Notes: generated by a model from the letters alone, not told the origin. Numbered from the stretch's first letter, positions 8,558-15,568 are shown. The stretch is DNA of 17,678 nucleotides from Clostridia bacterium (GCA_900759005.1 CAAEUQ010000096.1:1-17678); one strand, 5' to 3'. Program-made: numbers and translations.

Positions 8558-9955
8558 ATGGAAAAACAGCAGAACGCATTTCTCGGAACGGAGCCCATCG
8601 GCAGGCTTATGCGCAAATTCGCCATGCCGTGCGTGATTTCGCTGCTCGTGGGCGCACTGTATAACATCGTCGATCAGATTTTCATTGCGAATGCGGATTA
8701 TCTCGGTTCTTACGGAAACGCTGCGAACACGGTTGTATTTCCGCTTACAGTGATCGCGCTGGCGATTGCGACGATGATCGGCGACGGCTGCTGCACGTTC
8801 GTCAGCATCAGCATGGGCGCAAGGCGATCGGATGACGCGCGGCGCGGCGTGGGCAGCTCGGTGGTCGCGCTGGTCGCAGTCAGCTTGGTTTTAACGGCGA
8901 TCTACCTTGCATTTATGAATCTGATTCTCGATCTGTTTGGCGCACGCGTGAACGATGAAACCTTCCGTCTGAGCCGCGAATACTTCTTCTATATCGCGCT
9001 GGGCGTGCCGTTTTATATGTTCGGGCAGGCGCTGAATCCGATCATCCGCTCGGACGGCAGTCCGAAATTCGCAATGGCGACGCTGCTGACCGGCGCGATT
9101 CTGAATTGCATTCTCGATCCGATTTTCATTTATGTTTTCCATTGGGGCATGATGGGCGCGGCGGTCGCGACGGTGATCGGGCAGGTCGCTTCGGCGATTT
9201 TGGCGCTGATTTATCTGTTCAGGATGCGCGCGATTCGCCTGAATGCCGACAGCTTCAATTTCCGGTTCGGGCTGATGAAAAAGATTCTGCCGTTGGGCAT
9301 TACCAGCTTCCTGTCGCAGATTTCGATCGTGCTTTCCATGGCGGCGGTTCTGAATATGGTGAAGAAATACGGCGCGATGGATCCGGTGTTCAGCCAGGCA
9401 CAGTATTCGCAGATCCCGACGGCGGTAATCGGCATCGTCATGAAATTCTTCCAGATTGTGGTCGCGATTGCGATCGGACTGGCGGCGGGCTGTATTCCGA
9501 TTATCGGCTATAACGTCGGCGCCGGCGAAAAGGGCAGAGTGCGCGAGCTGCTCCTGAAGCTCACCGTTGCCGAAGCGATTACAGGTTTGATCGCAACGCT
9601 GATCTGCGAATGCTTCCCGAATGCGCTGATCGGCATATTCGGCGCGGCGAATGAAAGCGTCCATTATGCGAATTTCGCGATTCGAGCGATCCGAATGATC
9701 ATGCTGCTGACGACGCTCGCGTGCATCAACAAGGGCGCGTTCATCTTCCTGCAGGCGATGGGCAAACCGTGGCTGTCCACAGGCATATCGATGCTGCGTG
9801 AGGTTGTGTTCGGAGTAGGGCTTCCGCTGCTTCTGCCGATCTGGATGGGACTGGACGGCGAGCTGTTCTTCATGCCGATCGCGGATGCGCTGTCCGGAAT
9901 TGCGAGCATATGGGTAATCGTTCATTATTATAAGGCACTTGGAAAGGCGCAATAG
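8558..9955 (+). CDS. MATE family multidrug/cation efflux transporter (MepA-like)
   Basis: The 465-residue polytopic membrane protein belongs to the MATE (MOP flippase superfamily) antiporters, which export cationic drugs or metabolites using Na+ or H+ gradients. The N-terminus FAMPCVISLLVGALYNIVDQ is typical of the MepA/NorM branch. About twelve hydrophobic segments are visible, in two homologous halves; the second begins near KKILPLGITSFLSQISIVLS. Other family-like stretches are GSPKFAMATLLTGAILNCILDP and AIAIGLAAGCIPIIGYNVGAG. Length is normal. ATG 8558 follows GAGGAGG at 8544-8550. It is monocistronic, between its own leader and a terminator. Substrate specificity cannot be read from sequence; the structured leader suggests inducible expression. 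Confidence 0.93.
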   Translation: MEKQQNAFLGTEPIGRLMRKFAMPCVISLLVGALYNIVDQIFIANADYLGSYGNAANTVVFPLTVIALAIATMIGDGCCTFVSISMGARRSDDARRGVGSSVVALVAVSLVLTAIYLAFMNLILDLFGARVNDETFRLSREYFFYIALGVPFYMFGQALNPIIRSDGSPKFAMATLLTGAILNCILDPIFIYVFHWGMMGAAVATVIGQVASAILALIYLFRMRAIRLNADSFNFRFGLMKKILPLGITSFLSQISIVLSMAAVLNMVKKYGAMDPVFSQAQYSQIPTAVIGIVMKFFQIVVAIAIGLAAGCIPIIGYNVGAGEKGRVRELLLKLTVAEAITGLIATLICECFPNALIGIFGAANESVHYANFAIRAIRMIMLLTTLACINKGAFIFLQAMGKPWLSTGISMLREVVFGVGLPLLLPIWMGLDGELFFMPIADALSGIASIWVIVHYYKALGKAQ

Positions 9956-9957
9956 GA

Positions 9958-9993
9958 AACGCGCCCGCGGATTCAGTTCTGAGGGCGTTTTTT
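9958..9993 (+). terminator. Probable terminator after the MATE gene
   Basis: AACG-(CG)-CCC at 9958-9966 can pair with GGGCGTT at 9983-9989 with a two-base bulge, and six T residues follow at 9988-9993. The stem is less regular than the other terminators here. Confidence 0.65.
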
Positions 9994-10068
9994 CTTTGAA
10001 GACGGCAGGAATTTCGCGCTTTTCGGCGAATTAGATTCCGGACACTCATTCAAAAGGAGAATTGCGCG

Positions 10069-10653
10069 ATGAACGCCTATCATGATGAATCGATTCTCGA
10101 GGAAAATCTCTCGTCCGAGCGCGTGTTCGACGGGCTGATTCTGCATATTGATCACCTGACCAACCGGCTTCCGAACGGCAAAACCGCGCCGCGCGAGGTC
10201 GCGCGCCATATCGGCGCGTCCGCCGTACTGCCGATTGACGATCGCGGAAACGTGCTGCTCGTGCGCCAGTATCGCGCGCCGATCGACCGCGTGACGATGG
10301 AAATTCCCGCCGGCAAGCTCGATTACAAGGGCGAAGACCGCCTGGAAGCCGCGAAGCGCGAGCTGCGCGAGGAAACCGGCGCGTCCGCCGAAAAATGGAC
10401 GCATCTGACCGATCTGCTCTCGAGCGTCGGCTTTTGCGACGAGTGCATTTCCGTCTACCTTGCCGAAGGGCTTTCCTATGGCGACGCGGATCCGGACGAC
10501 GATGAATTCCTGAATCTCGTTCGCATTCCGTTTGCGGAAGCGGTTGATATGGTGATGCACAATCAGCTTCGCGATGCGAAAACCATCGCGTCGATCCTGA
10601 TGGCGAATGCGATTTTCGCTGCCGGAAAGGGGAAAGCGGATGCTGCGCTATAA
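10069..10653 (+). CDS. Nudix hydrolase, ADP-ribose pyrophosphatase-like
   Basis: The 194-residue protein carries a Nudix box in residues 82-105 (AGKLDYKGEDRLEAAK then RELREETGA), which binds metal and hydrolyses nucleoside diphosphates linked to X. The order of an N-terminal strand region, VLLVRQYRAPIDR and MEIPAGKL before the box resembles ADP-ribose pyrophosphatases. The first part of the box has six rather than five residues between Gly82 and Glu89; I have seen this in clostridial relatives. ATG 10069 follows AAAAGGAG. No clear promoter is visible in the 75 bases upstream. The C-terminus overlaps the GNAT gene by 14 bases. Confidence 0.88.
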   Translation: MNAYHDESILEENLSSERVFDGLILHIDHLTNRLPNGKTAPREVARHIGASAVLPIDDRGNVLLVRQYRAPIDRVTMEIPAGKLDYKGEDRLEAAKRELREETGASAEKWTHLTDLLSSVGFCDECISVYLAEGLSYGDADPDDDEFLNLVRIPFAEAVDMVMHNQLRDAKTIASILMANAIFAAGKGKADAAL

Positions 10654-11212
10654 CGCGCTCGGCTATATGCCGGAACTGGAAACCGATCGACTGATCCTCC
10701 GCAAGCTTACCATGCACGACGCGGAGGATATTTACGCCTACAGCAAAGACCCCGAGGTCGCGCGCCACGTGCTCTGGGATGCACATCGATCGATCGGCGA
10801 ATCGCGCGCGTATTTGCGGTATATGATTCGCCGCTATCGAATGACCGAGCCGGCTAGCTGGGGCATCGAGCTGAAGGAAACCGGGGCGATCATTGGAACG
10901 ATCGGCTTTATGTGGATTCAGGACGACAATCGCGCCGCCGAGGTCGGCTATTCGCTCGCCCGCGCGCAGTGGGGCAGGGGAATCATGACCGAAGCGCTCG
11001 AAGCGGTGATCGAATACGGATTCAGAACGCTGAAGCTGAATCGAATCGAAGCGATTCATGAGCTTACGAATCCGGCGTCCGGCGCAGTCATGCGCAAATG
11101 CGGCATGGTGCATGAGGGGACGATGCGCGAAAAACTGTTCAATAAGGGAAAATACGTCGACGTGGATCTCTATGCAATCCTTCGAAAAGATTTTGCTTTA
11201 CGGAACGGCTGA
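10640..11212 (+). CDS. GNAT family N-acetyltransferase (RimJ/RimL-like)
   Basis: The 190-residue protein begins with ETDRLILRKLTMHDAEDIYAY, the usual opening of RimJ/RimL-type acetyltransferases. It contains the acetyl-CoA pyrophosphate loop ARAQWGRGIMTEA and the late segment NPASGAVMRKCGM. Such enzymes acetylate protein N-termini, amino groups of antibiotics or small molecules; the substrate here is unknown. The start at 10640 is chosen because GGAAAGGGG lies just upstream; an in-frame ATG at 10607 would extend it by 11 residues without a better site. The gene overlaps the Nudix gene by 14 bases, so the two are probably translationally coupled. Its 3' end contains the -35 of the ybaB promoter. 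Confidence 0.88.
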   Translation: MLRYNALGYMPELETDRLILRKLTMHDAEDIYAYSKDPEVARHVLWDAHRSIGESRAYLRYMIRRYRMTEPASWGIELKETGAIIGTIGFMWIQDDNRAAEVGYSLARAQWGRGIMTEALEAVIEYGFRTLKLNRIEAIHELTNPASGAVMRKCGMVHEGTMREKLFNKGKYVDVDLYAILRKDFALRNG

Positions 11213-11225
11213 AATCATGTATAAT
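11197..11225 (+). promoter_or_regulatory. Promoter for ybaB (and possibly recR)
   Basis: TTTACG at 11197-11202 and a perfect TATAAT at 11220-11225 are separated by 17 bases. It lies across the 3' end of the acetyltransferase gene and about 57 bases before the ybaB start codon. Confidence 0.75.
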
Positions 11226-11282
11226 AGAGAACATGAATAAACGTTTGCGGGCGTTTGCGCGCCTGAGGAAGGAAGGACAAAC

Positions 11283-11627
11283 ATGGCAAGAGGCGGATTT
11301 CCGGGAATGATGGGCGGCGGCAATATGCAGCAGCTCCAGCGTCAGGCGATGAAGCTCCAGCAGCAGATGACCAAGATGCAGGAGGAGCTCGAGGCGCGCG
11401 AATACGAAGCGAGTGCGGGCGGCGGAATGGTTTCCGTCAAGGTCAACGGCAAAAAGGAAGTGCTTTCCATCGAGATTAAGCCCGAAGCCGTCGATCCGGA
11501 TGATGTGGAAATGCTTCAGGATATGGTGCTCGCCGCGGTCAACGAAGCACTGCGCACTGCCAGCGAAACCTCTGAACGCGAAATGAGCAAGCTCACCGGC
11601 GGTCTGAATATGCCGGGTCTGTTCTAA
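11283..11627 (+). CDS. ybaB: YbaB/EbfC family nucleoid-associated protein
   Basis: The 114-residue DNA-binding protein belongs to the YbaB/EbfC family, dimeric nucleoid-associated proteins usually encoded next to recR. A Gly/Met-rich start (FPGMMGGGNMQQ) is followed by the family's helical QAMKLQQQMTKMQEELEARE, then SVKVNGKKEVLSIEIKPEAV and a C-terminal helix ending in NMPGLF. Length is typical. ATG 11283 follows AGGAAGGAAGG. In many Firmicutes the order is dnaX-ybaB-recR; here an acetyltransferase gene stands where dnaX would be, and a terminator hairpin separates ybaB from recR. Confidence 0.95.
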   Translation: MARGGFPGMMGGGNMQQLQRQAMKLQQQMTKMQEELEAREYEASAGGGMVSVKVNGKKEVLSIEIKPEAVDPDDVEMLQDMVLAAVNEALRTASETSEREMSKLTGGLNMPGLF

Positions 11628-11641
11628 GAAGGACGAAATGT

Positions 11642-11680
11642 AATGCGCGCGCTCCGCTTCGTTGGGTGCGCGCATTTTTT
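11642..11680 (+). terminator. Terminator-like hairpin between ybaB and recR
   Basis: AATGCGCGC at 11642-11650 pairs with GCGCGCATT at 11668-11676. Further wobble and GC pairs extend inward (11651-11654 with 11664-11667), leaving a 9-base loop. Six T residues lie at 11675-11680. It meets the usual criteria for an intrinsic terminator and lies about 70 bases before the recR start. Confidence 0.85.
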
Positions 11681-11751
11681 CGGAAACACGAGTTTTGCAA
11701 ATCGCGGCTTTTTATTTCAATGCCTGCGAATTTGGACGGGAGGGAATTCGA

Positions 11752-12348
11752 TTGGCGGAAGTCGAGGCCATCGCCAAGCTCGTCAACGAGCTTTCAAAAT
11801 TGCCCGGCATCGGCAGGAAAACCGCGCAGCGTCTGGCGTATCATATCCTGTCACTGCCCGAGGATCAGGTGCGCGAGCTCGCCGTATCGATCTTTAACGG
11901 CAAAAAGCAGGTGCATTTTTGCCCGGTCTGCGGCAATTTTACCGATACCGATCCCTGTGCGATCTGCTCTGATCCGAGCCGCCGACGCGATATTATCTGC
12001 GTTGTCCGCGACCCGCGCGACGTAAACGCCATGGAGCGTATGCGCGATTACAACGGGCTTTACCATGTGCTGCACGGCGTGATTTCGCCGATGAACGGCG
12101 TGGGCCCCGATGATATCCGCATCCGCGAACTGATGAGCCGCCTCGCGTCCGGCGAGGTCAAAGAGGTCGTGCTCGCGACCAATCCGGACGTGGAGGGCGA
12201 AGCGACCGCGGCATATATTTCGCGCCTGATCAAGCCGCTCGGCGTTCGGGTCACGCGCATCGCGCACGGCGTACCCGTCGGCGGCGAACTGGAATATACC
12301 GATGAAATCACGCTCATGCGCGCGTTTCAGGGAAGAAGAGAAGTATAA
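11752..12348 (+). CDS. recR: Recombination mediator protein RecR
   Basis: The 198-residue protein works with RecF and RecO to load RecA at gaps. It shows a helix-hairpin-helix LPGIGRKTAQRLAYHIL (17-33), a four-cysteine zinc site (C57, C60, C69, C72: FCPVCGN...PCAIC), a Toprim domain beginning near IICVVRDPRDVNAMER, and NPDVEGEATAAYI. The TTG start at 11752 follows GGGAGGG with good spacing and gives the normal length and N-terminus (AEVEAIAKLVNEL). The frame is open further upstream, but an earlier start (for example 11662) would lie in the terminator hairpin and add unrelated residues. No clear promoter is seen between that hairpin and the gene. Confidence 0.95.
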   Translation: MAEVEAIAKLVNELSKLPGIGRKTAQRLAYHILSLPEDQVRELAVSIFNGKKQVHFCPVCGNFTDTDPCAICSDPSRRRDIICVVRDPRDVNAMERMRDYNGLYHVLHGVISPMNGVGPDDIRIRELMSRLASGEVKEVVLATNPDVEGEATAAYISRLIKPLGVRVTRIAHGVPVGGELEYTDEITLMRAFQGRREV

Positions 12349-12351
12349 AAA

Positions 12352-12400
12352 GCAGCCCTGCATCGAAAAAACGACGATGCGGGGCTGCGATTATTTTTTC
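12352..12400. terminator. Bidirectional terminator between recR and the convergent XRE gene
   Basis: A 14-bp stem (12352-12365 with 12375-12388, one G-U pair) encloses a 9-base A-rich loop. On the + strand it is followed by GATTATTTTTT. On the minus strand its other side is followed by CTTTTTATA (complement of 12343-12351), so it can stop both genes. Confidence 0.92.
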
Positions 12401-12831
12401 CAGTGGTTCAAACCGGGCACGACAGCTTCCATATGCGCGCGCACCTGCTCGGCGGGCCATTGCTCGCTTGCCATGTGCTTTACGCAGAAGTCGATCAGCT
12501 GCTGAGGGCTTTCATATTTGAATTCGCCGCCGCTATAGCACCATTTGCAGTATTCCTCATTGAAAGAACCGTCGGTTTCTTTGCTGATTGTGGAATCGTC
12601 GAGCGGCATTCCGCAGCACTGGCAGAGCAGCTGCCGCGGCGCGCCCAGCAGCGTGTTAATCGAAACATCGAAGAATTTTGAAAGCAGCTTCAGCGTTTCC
12701 ACATTCGGTGTGGTCTCTCCGTTTTCCCAGCGGGACACCGCCTGCCTCGTTACGAATACCTTTTCCGCCAGTTCTTCCTGCGACAGCCCGTTTTTCGTTC
12801 TCAGGTCGTATATAATTTCCTTTGTGTCCAT
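12391..12831 (-). CDS. XRE-family regulator with C-terminal zinc ribbon
   Basis: The 146-residue protein has an N-terminal helix-turn-helix (residues 3-58, with LSQEELAEKVFVTRQAVSRWENG and PNVETLKLLSKFF). This is followed by a putative zinc ribbon with the Cys pairs C70/C73 and C95/C98 (CQCCGMPL...EYCKWCY) and a helical tail (QQLIDFCVKHM). It resembles the Zn_ribbon_2 (PF12674) type fused to an XRE domain. The start at 12831 was chosen because GGGAGGTG lies six bases upstream and the HTH begins at once; an upstream in-frame start at 12933 would add 34 residues with no homologous look. It has its own promoter and shares a bidirectional terminator with recR. Target genes are unknown. Confidence 0.88.
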   Translation of the reverse strand: MDTKEIIYDLRTKNGLSQEELAEKVFVTRQAVSRWENGETTPNVETLKLLSKFFDVSINTLLGAPRQLLCQCCGMPLDDSTISKETDGSFNEEYCKWCYSGGEFKYESPQQLIDFCVKHMASEQWPAEQVRAHMEAVVPGLNHWKK

Positions 12832-12853
12832 CAGGAACACCTCCCTGAAACAA

Positions 12854-12882
12854 ACTGTAGCACAGAATGTATTTGCAGACAA
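12854..12882 (-). promoter_or_regulatory. Promoter for the XRE/zinc-ribbon gene
   Basis: On the minus strand TTGTCT (12877-12882) and TACAGT (12854-12859) are separated by 17 bases. The inferred leader is short, with the ribosome binding site immediately downstream. Confidence 0.65.
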
Positions 12883-12905
12883 GCAACTCGCTGTTGCTGC
12901 CGAAT

Positions 12906-13607
12906 TCACAGCTTCCGCTGCAGTTTTACGCACAGACCGACGACCTTGACCTCCGCCGCGGGCGCGACGACCGCGTGAAATTCGGAATCAAACGACTGCA
13001 TCTGAATCCGGCTGCCGTCGAGCTTCAGGAGCTTCCGGACGATGCGCTCACCTTTGTATACGACCAGCATCATTCGATCGTCCTCCGGCTTGTTTGCCGG
13101 CACGGTCAGCAGCAAATCGCCCGCGTATACGCGAAATCCGCGCAGTGCATTGTCCGGACAGCGATAATACAGCACTTTGTCCGGTGCGCCGCCCTCGATT
13201 TTGCCGCCGATAATCGGCGTAAGCACATGGTCGATCACTACGCCGTCCGGATCGCACACCGGCACGCGCTTGACCACGCCGCCCAGCGCGTCCAGCCAGG
13301 CGTCGCTCGATTCGCGCGCTGCTTCCTCCTTCTGCGGCTGTTCCGGCTCAATCGGCAATACGTATGCGCGCGGCTTCGGGCGAAGCTGTACCTCCGGCTC
13401 CGCGGCGACGTCCAGCTCCGTCGAAATCGGATTGTCCGTGCCGAGCACCTTCAGAATCCGCTGCGCCTGATCATCTGAAACGATTCGGCGACCGGCTTCG
13501 ATATCCTTAATCACGTTTTCAGCCATGCCGCACTTTTTGCCCAGCGCCTTCTCCGTCATTTTCTTTTTCAGACGCGCCGCGCGGATGGTATCTCCCAATC
13601 GGCTCAT
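12906..13607 (-). CDS. XRE-family regulator with S24 (LexA/CI-like) C-terminal domain, apparently non-catalytic
   Basis: The 233-residue protein has an HTH in residues 5-56 (IRAARLKKKMTEKALGKK, VIKDIEAGRR), a charged linker rich in Pro and Glu (about 65-105), and a C-terminal part resembling the S24 fold. There DNALRGFRVYAGDLLLT corresponds to the S-M-x-x-x-I-x-x-GD region of LexA, and ERIVRKLLKLDG followed by SEFHAVV corresponds to the strand carrying the catalytic lysine. The serine position is Asn153 (DNA instead of DSM), and the lysine position is Arg191 or Lys192 depending on alignment, so self-cleavage looks unlikely. ATG 13607 follows AAGGAAG. It is read divergently from the P-loop gene, so autoregulation and control of that operon are plausible but inferred. 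Confidence 0.8.
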   Translation of the reverse strand: MSRLGDTIRAARLKKKMTEKALGKKCGMAENVIKDIEAGRRIVSDDQAQRILKVLGTDNPISTELDVAAEPEVQLRPKPRAYVLPIEPEQPQKEEAARESSDAWLDALGGVVKRVPVCDPDGVVIDHVLTPIIGGKIEGGAPDKVLYYRCPDNALRGFRVYAGDLLLTVPANKPEDDRMMLVVYKGERIVRKLLKLDGSRIQMQSFDSEFHAVVAPAAEVKVVGLCVKLQRKL

Positions 13608-13637
13608 TCAAACCGCTTCCTTTTCGCATTTTTTCCT

Positions 13638-13666
13638 ATTTTATCACAAGAACGGGAAAACGTCAA
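13638..13666 (-). promoter_or_regulatory. Promoter for the S24-like regulator
   Basis: On the minus strand TTGACG (13661-13666) and TAAAAT (13638-13643) are separated by exactly 17 bases, close to the sigma-A consensus. It lies 31 bases from the promoter of the divergent P-loop operon. Confidence 0.85.
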
Positions 13667-13697
13667 TTCCGCGTCCGGAAGACGTAAAAACAAAGGC

Positions 13698-13726
13698 TTG
13701 CTCTTTGGACAAAACTGGTGTATAAT
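13698..13726 (+). promoter_or_regulatory. Promoter for the P-loop protein operon
   Basis: TTGCTC at 13698-13703 and a perfect TATAAT at 13721-13726 are separated by 17 bases. The start codon follows about 46 bases later. Confidence 0.75.
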
Positions 13727-13772
13727 AAACGTAACCCGCTTCCGGGACTTTCGATAAGGAGTGGATGATACG

Positions 13773-14198
13773 ATGATACAGGTAATTCTCGGCGACAAGG
13801 GCAGCGGCAAGACCAAGCGTTTGATCGACCTGACCAATGAAGCGCTCAAGCAGGAGCATGGCAATATCATTTTCATTGATGATGACAAGCGTTATATGTA
13901 CGACCTGCGCCACGAAATCCGTTTTGTGGATGCGAGCGAGTATCCTGCGGCGTACAAGTGCGCAGCGCACGAGTTCCTCGCGTTCCTGTGCGGCATGATG
14001 TCCGCGGACTTCGACCTTTCGCTGGTCGCGGTCGATGCGTTTAAGAAGATCGTGAAGACGGATCTGAATACGGAAGAAATGCGCGATTTCTTCGCTCAGC
14101 TGGAGAAGCTGTCCGCGGCGCATCAGTGCAATTTCGTGTTCTCCATCAGCGGCGCGGAAGAGGACGTTCCGGAGTTCGTTCGCAAATTTGCGCTGTGA
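13773..14198 (+). CDS. Small P-loop NTP-binding protein, function unknown
   Basis: The 141-residue protein begins MIQVILGDKGSGKTKRLIDL, whose GDKGSGKT (residues 7-14) is a clear Walker A motif. Possible Walker B strands are IIFIDDD and SLVAVDAF. It is too short for a normal AAA+ or ABC ATPase and lacks arginine-finger or signature motifs that I can see; small clostridial proteins of this kind are simply annotated as ATP-binding. The ATG at 13773 is preferred: a GTG at 13761 in the same frame overlaps AAGGAG (13756-13761), which must be the ribosome binding site, giving a rather long 11-base spacer. It is the first gene of a likely three-gene unit, divergent from the S24-like regulator. Confidence 0.8.
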   Translation: MIQVILGDKGSGKTKRLIDLTNEALKQEHGNIIFIDDDKRYMYDLRHEIRFVDASEYPAAYKCAAHEFLAFLCGMMSADFDLSLVAVDAFKKIVKTDLNTEEMRDFFAQLEKLSAAHQCNFVFSISGAEEDVPEFVRKFAL

Positions 14199-14208
14199 GG
14201 CATAGATT

Positions 14209-14493
14209 ATGCGTTGGTGGGTGAAACTGATTCTGGGTCTTGCGGCGATCGCGGCGCTGTGCGCACTGGCAGTGCGAATCGGGTCGTTGACGCTGAATGT
14301 ACTCAGAACCGGAGAATCCACCGGCGAAACCGATCCGATGTTTGCGATTGAAGAGCCAACGCAGCCGCCGCTTCCTGATGAGGAGGAGTCGGCTAATTGG
14401 CAGGATAATTCCGCGAACTGGGATCAATCCGTTCATACGCCCGTCGATCAGAACGCGGCGGAACTGGAAAACGAAGAAAAAAGCCAGCCGTAA
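14209..14493 (+). CDS. Small single-pass membrane protein, unknown
   Basis: The 94-residue ORF starts RWWVKLILGLAAIAALCALAV, one membrane segment (about residues 4-25) with a positively charged N-terminus, so it could be an anchor or uncleaved signal. The rest is acidic and rich in Glu, Asn, Gln and Pro with no cysteine, probably a disordered extracytoplasmic tail. It begins 10 bases after the P-loop gene with a modest GTGAGG site, so co-transcription is likely. The frame bias (gcg, gaa, cgg) looks coding. No family is recognised. Confidence 0.65.
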   Translation: MRWWVKLILGLAAIAALCALAVRIGSLTLNVLRTGESTGETDPMFAIEEPTQPPLPDEEESANWQDNSANWDQSVHTPVDQNAAELENEEKSQP

Positions 14494-14512
14494 ATCGTCC
14501 CCGTGCATACAT

Positions 14513-14566
14513 CGCGCTTCAAAAGGAAATCGCCGAAATTCAGGCGGTTGGAATTTTTGAAGCGCG
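14513..14566 (+). other. Long stem-loop without a T-run
   Basis: CGCGCTTCAAAA (14513-14524) is the perfect complement of TTTTGAAGCGCG (14555-14566). Inside, AATCGCC (14528-14534) pairs with GGCGGTT (14543-14549) with one wobble. No T-tract follows the outer stem, so it is not a normal terminator. It could be an mRNA processing or stability element, or reduce read-through into the membrane-protein gene that starts 35 bases later. Confidence 0.6.
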
Positions 14567-14601
14567 CTGTTGCATAAATGTCAGAAAAGGGGGCGATGCG
14601 C

Positions 14602-15468
14602 ATGAAAAAGGAGCGCAAAGCCGCGCTTGCAACCCTTGCGGCAACGGCGGGCACGGCGTTTTATCCGGGCAGACTCAAATGCGTATTCTTTGCGCAAATG
14701 GGCTGGGCTTCGTGGATTGCGATCACGGTGAGTGCGCTTATGTTCATGCTGTTAACGGCGGGCGCGTGCAAAATCGTGCGGCGCGCGGATGCGGACAGTA
14801 TGCGAGGCGCTTATCTGCGCGATCCGGGACTGCGCGGCGGTGCGTGGCTCGGATCAGTACACGCCGTTTACCTGATTCTGACGGCAATCTGGATGCTTTT
14901 GCTGTGCGGGAGAAGCGCCGAACGATTGATTTCCGTTCACGGCGCGTTTCCGATCGGCGTGGCGGCGGCGTTTCTGATCGCGCTCGGTCTGGGCATGGGA
15001 AAAATGCGCGCCTATCCGATTGCGGCGGCGATTGGTCTGTCGGCGCTGATCGTTTATGCGCTTGCGCTCGCACTGGACAGCCGACCGGTCGATTTCTATC
15101 GCGAATATCGAACGGAGTCCGGACTGAGCGGTTCCGTTCCCGCGGCGATTCTCTTCGCGTGCGTCCACGCGTCGGTCAACGCGCTGATCGGCAGCACGAT
15201 TGCCACGCGCTTTGCCCGGAAAATCCGTTCGCCGATCAAATTTGCCGCGCTTGCCGCGGCTGGAATGCTCGCAATCGAATATGCGGAAAACGCGGCGCTT
15301 CAGCGTGCGGGCGTCCGAATCCTGTCACAAATGGAGCCGTTCGCGTGTCTCGCCGCAAGACTGGGAAAACCCGGCTATGCGGCGACGAATCTCATGATGA
15401 CGGCTTGCGCGTACATGACGCTCGCAGCTGCGCTGAGCGGTCTGTTCGGTCGCGGCGAATCGTGTTAA
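14602..15468 (+). CDS. Polytopic membrane protein, unknown
   Basis: The 288-residue protein has about seven hydrophobic segments, among them WIAITVSALMFMLLTAGA, VYLILTAIWMLLLCG, GVAAAFLIALGLGMG, IGLSALIVYALALALD, AAILFACVHASVNALIG and MMTACAYMTLAAALSGLFG. The start at 14602 follows GGGGG (14589-14593) at an 8-base distance; ATGs at 14578 and 14596 fit the ribosome binding site less well. The general look (short cytoplasmic start, ATAGTAFYPGR in the first segment, polar FACVHASVNAL late) faintly recalls YkvI-like LeuT-fold proteins, but it is shorter and I cannot claim membership. It may be co-transcribed with the two genes before it. Its 3' end is followed directly by the rplM promoter. Confidence 0.75.
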   Translation: MKKERKAALATLAATAGTAFYPGRLKCVFFAQMGWASWIAITVSALMFMLLTAGACKIVRRADADSMRGAYLRDPGLRGGAWLGSVHAVYLILTAIWMLLLCGRSAERLISVHGAFPIGVAAAFLIALGLGMGKMRAYPIAAAIGLSALIVYALALALDSRPVDFYREYRTESGLSGSVPAAILFACVHASVNALIGSTIATRFARKIRSPIKFAALAAAGMLAIEYAENAALQRAGVRILSQMEPFACLAARLGKPGYAATNLMMTACAYMTLAAALSGLFGRGESC

Positions 15469-15495
15469 AAATTGCAAAAATCGCGCGCAAAAAGG

Positions 15496-15524
15496 TTGAC
15501 GAACGGGCTGAAATCGGATACAAT
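15496..15524 (+). promoter_or_regulatory. Promoter of the rplM-rpsI operon
   Basis: TTGACG at 15496-15501 and TACAAT at 15519-15524 are separated by exactly 17 bases. The leader before rplM is about 100 bases. Confidence 0.88.
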
Positions 15525-15568
15525 AATGCTTGTGTCAATACGCTCACTAGCCCCGAGCATGGACATGA

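Noticed and set aside
8482..8664. Plus-strand open frame of 60 codons through the MATE leader and gene start
   Set aside because: It overlaps the terminator hairpin and the MATE start in another frame, and has no ribosome binding site or recognisable product.
8891..9952. Minus-strand open frame of 353 codons opposite the MATE gene
   Set aside because: The + strand encodes a full MATE transporter with normal hydrophobic pattern. The antisense product is polar, low in complexity and has no ribosome binding site.
11662..11751. Upstream extension of recR
   Set aside because: It would start inside the terminator hairpin. The TTG at 11752 has the only good ribosome binding site and gives the family length.
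12867..13478. Plus-strand open frame of 203 codons opposite the S24-like regulator
   Set aside because: The minus strand has a promoter, ribosome binding site and recognisable HTH and S24-like parts. The plus frame has none of these.
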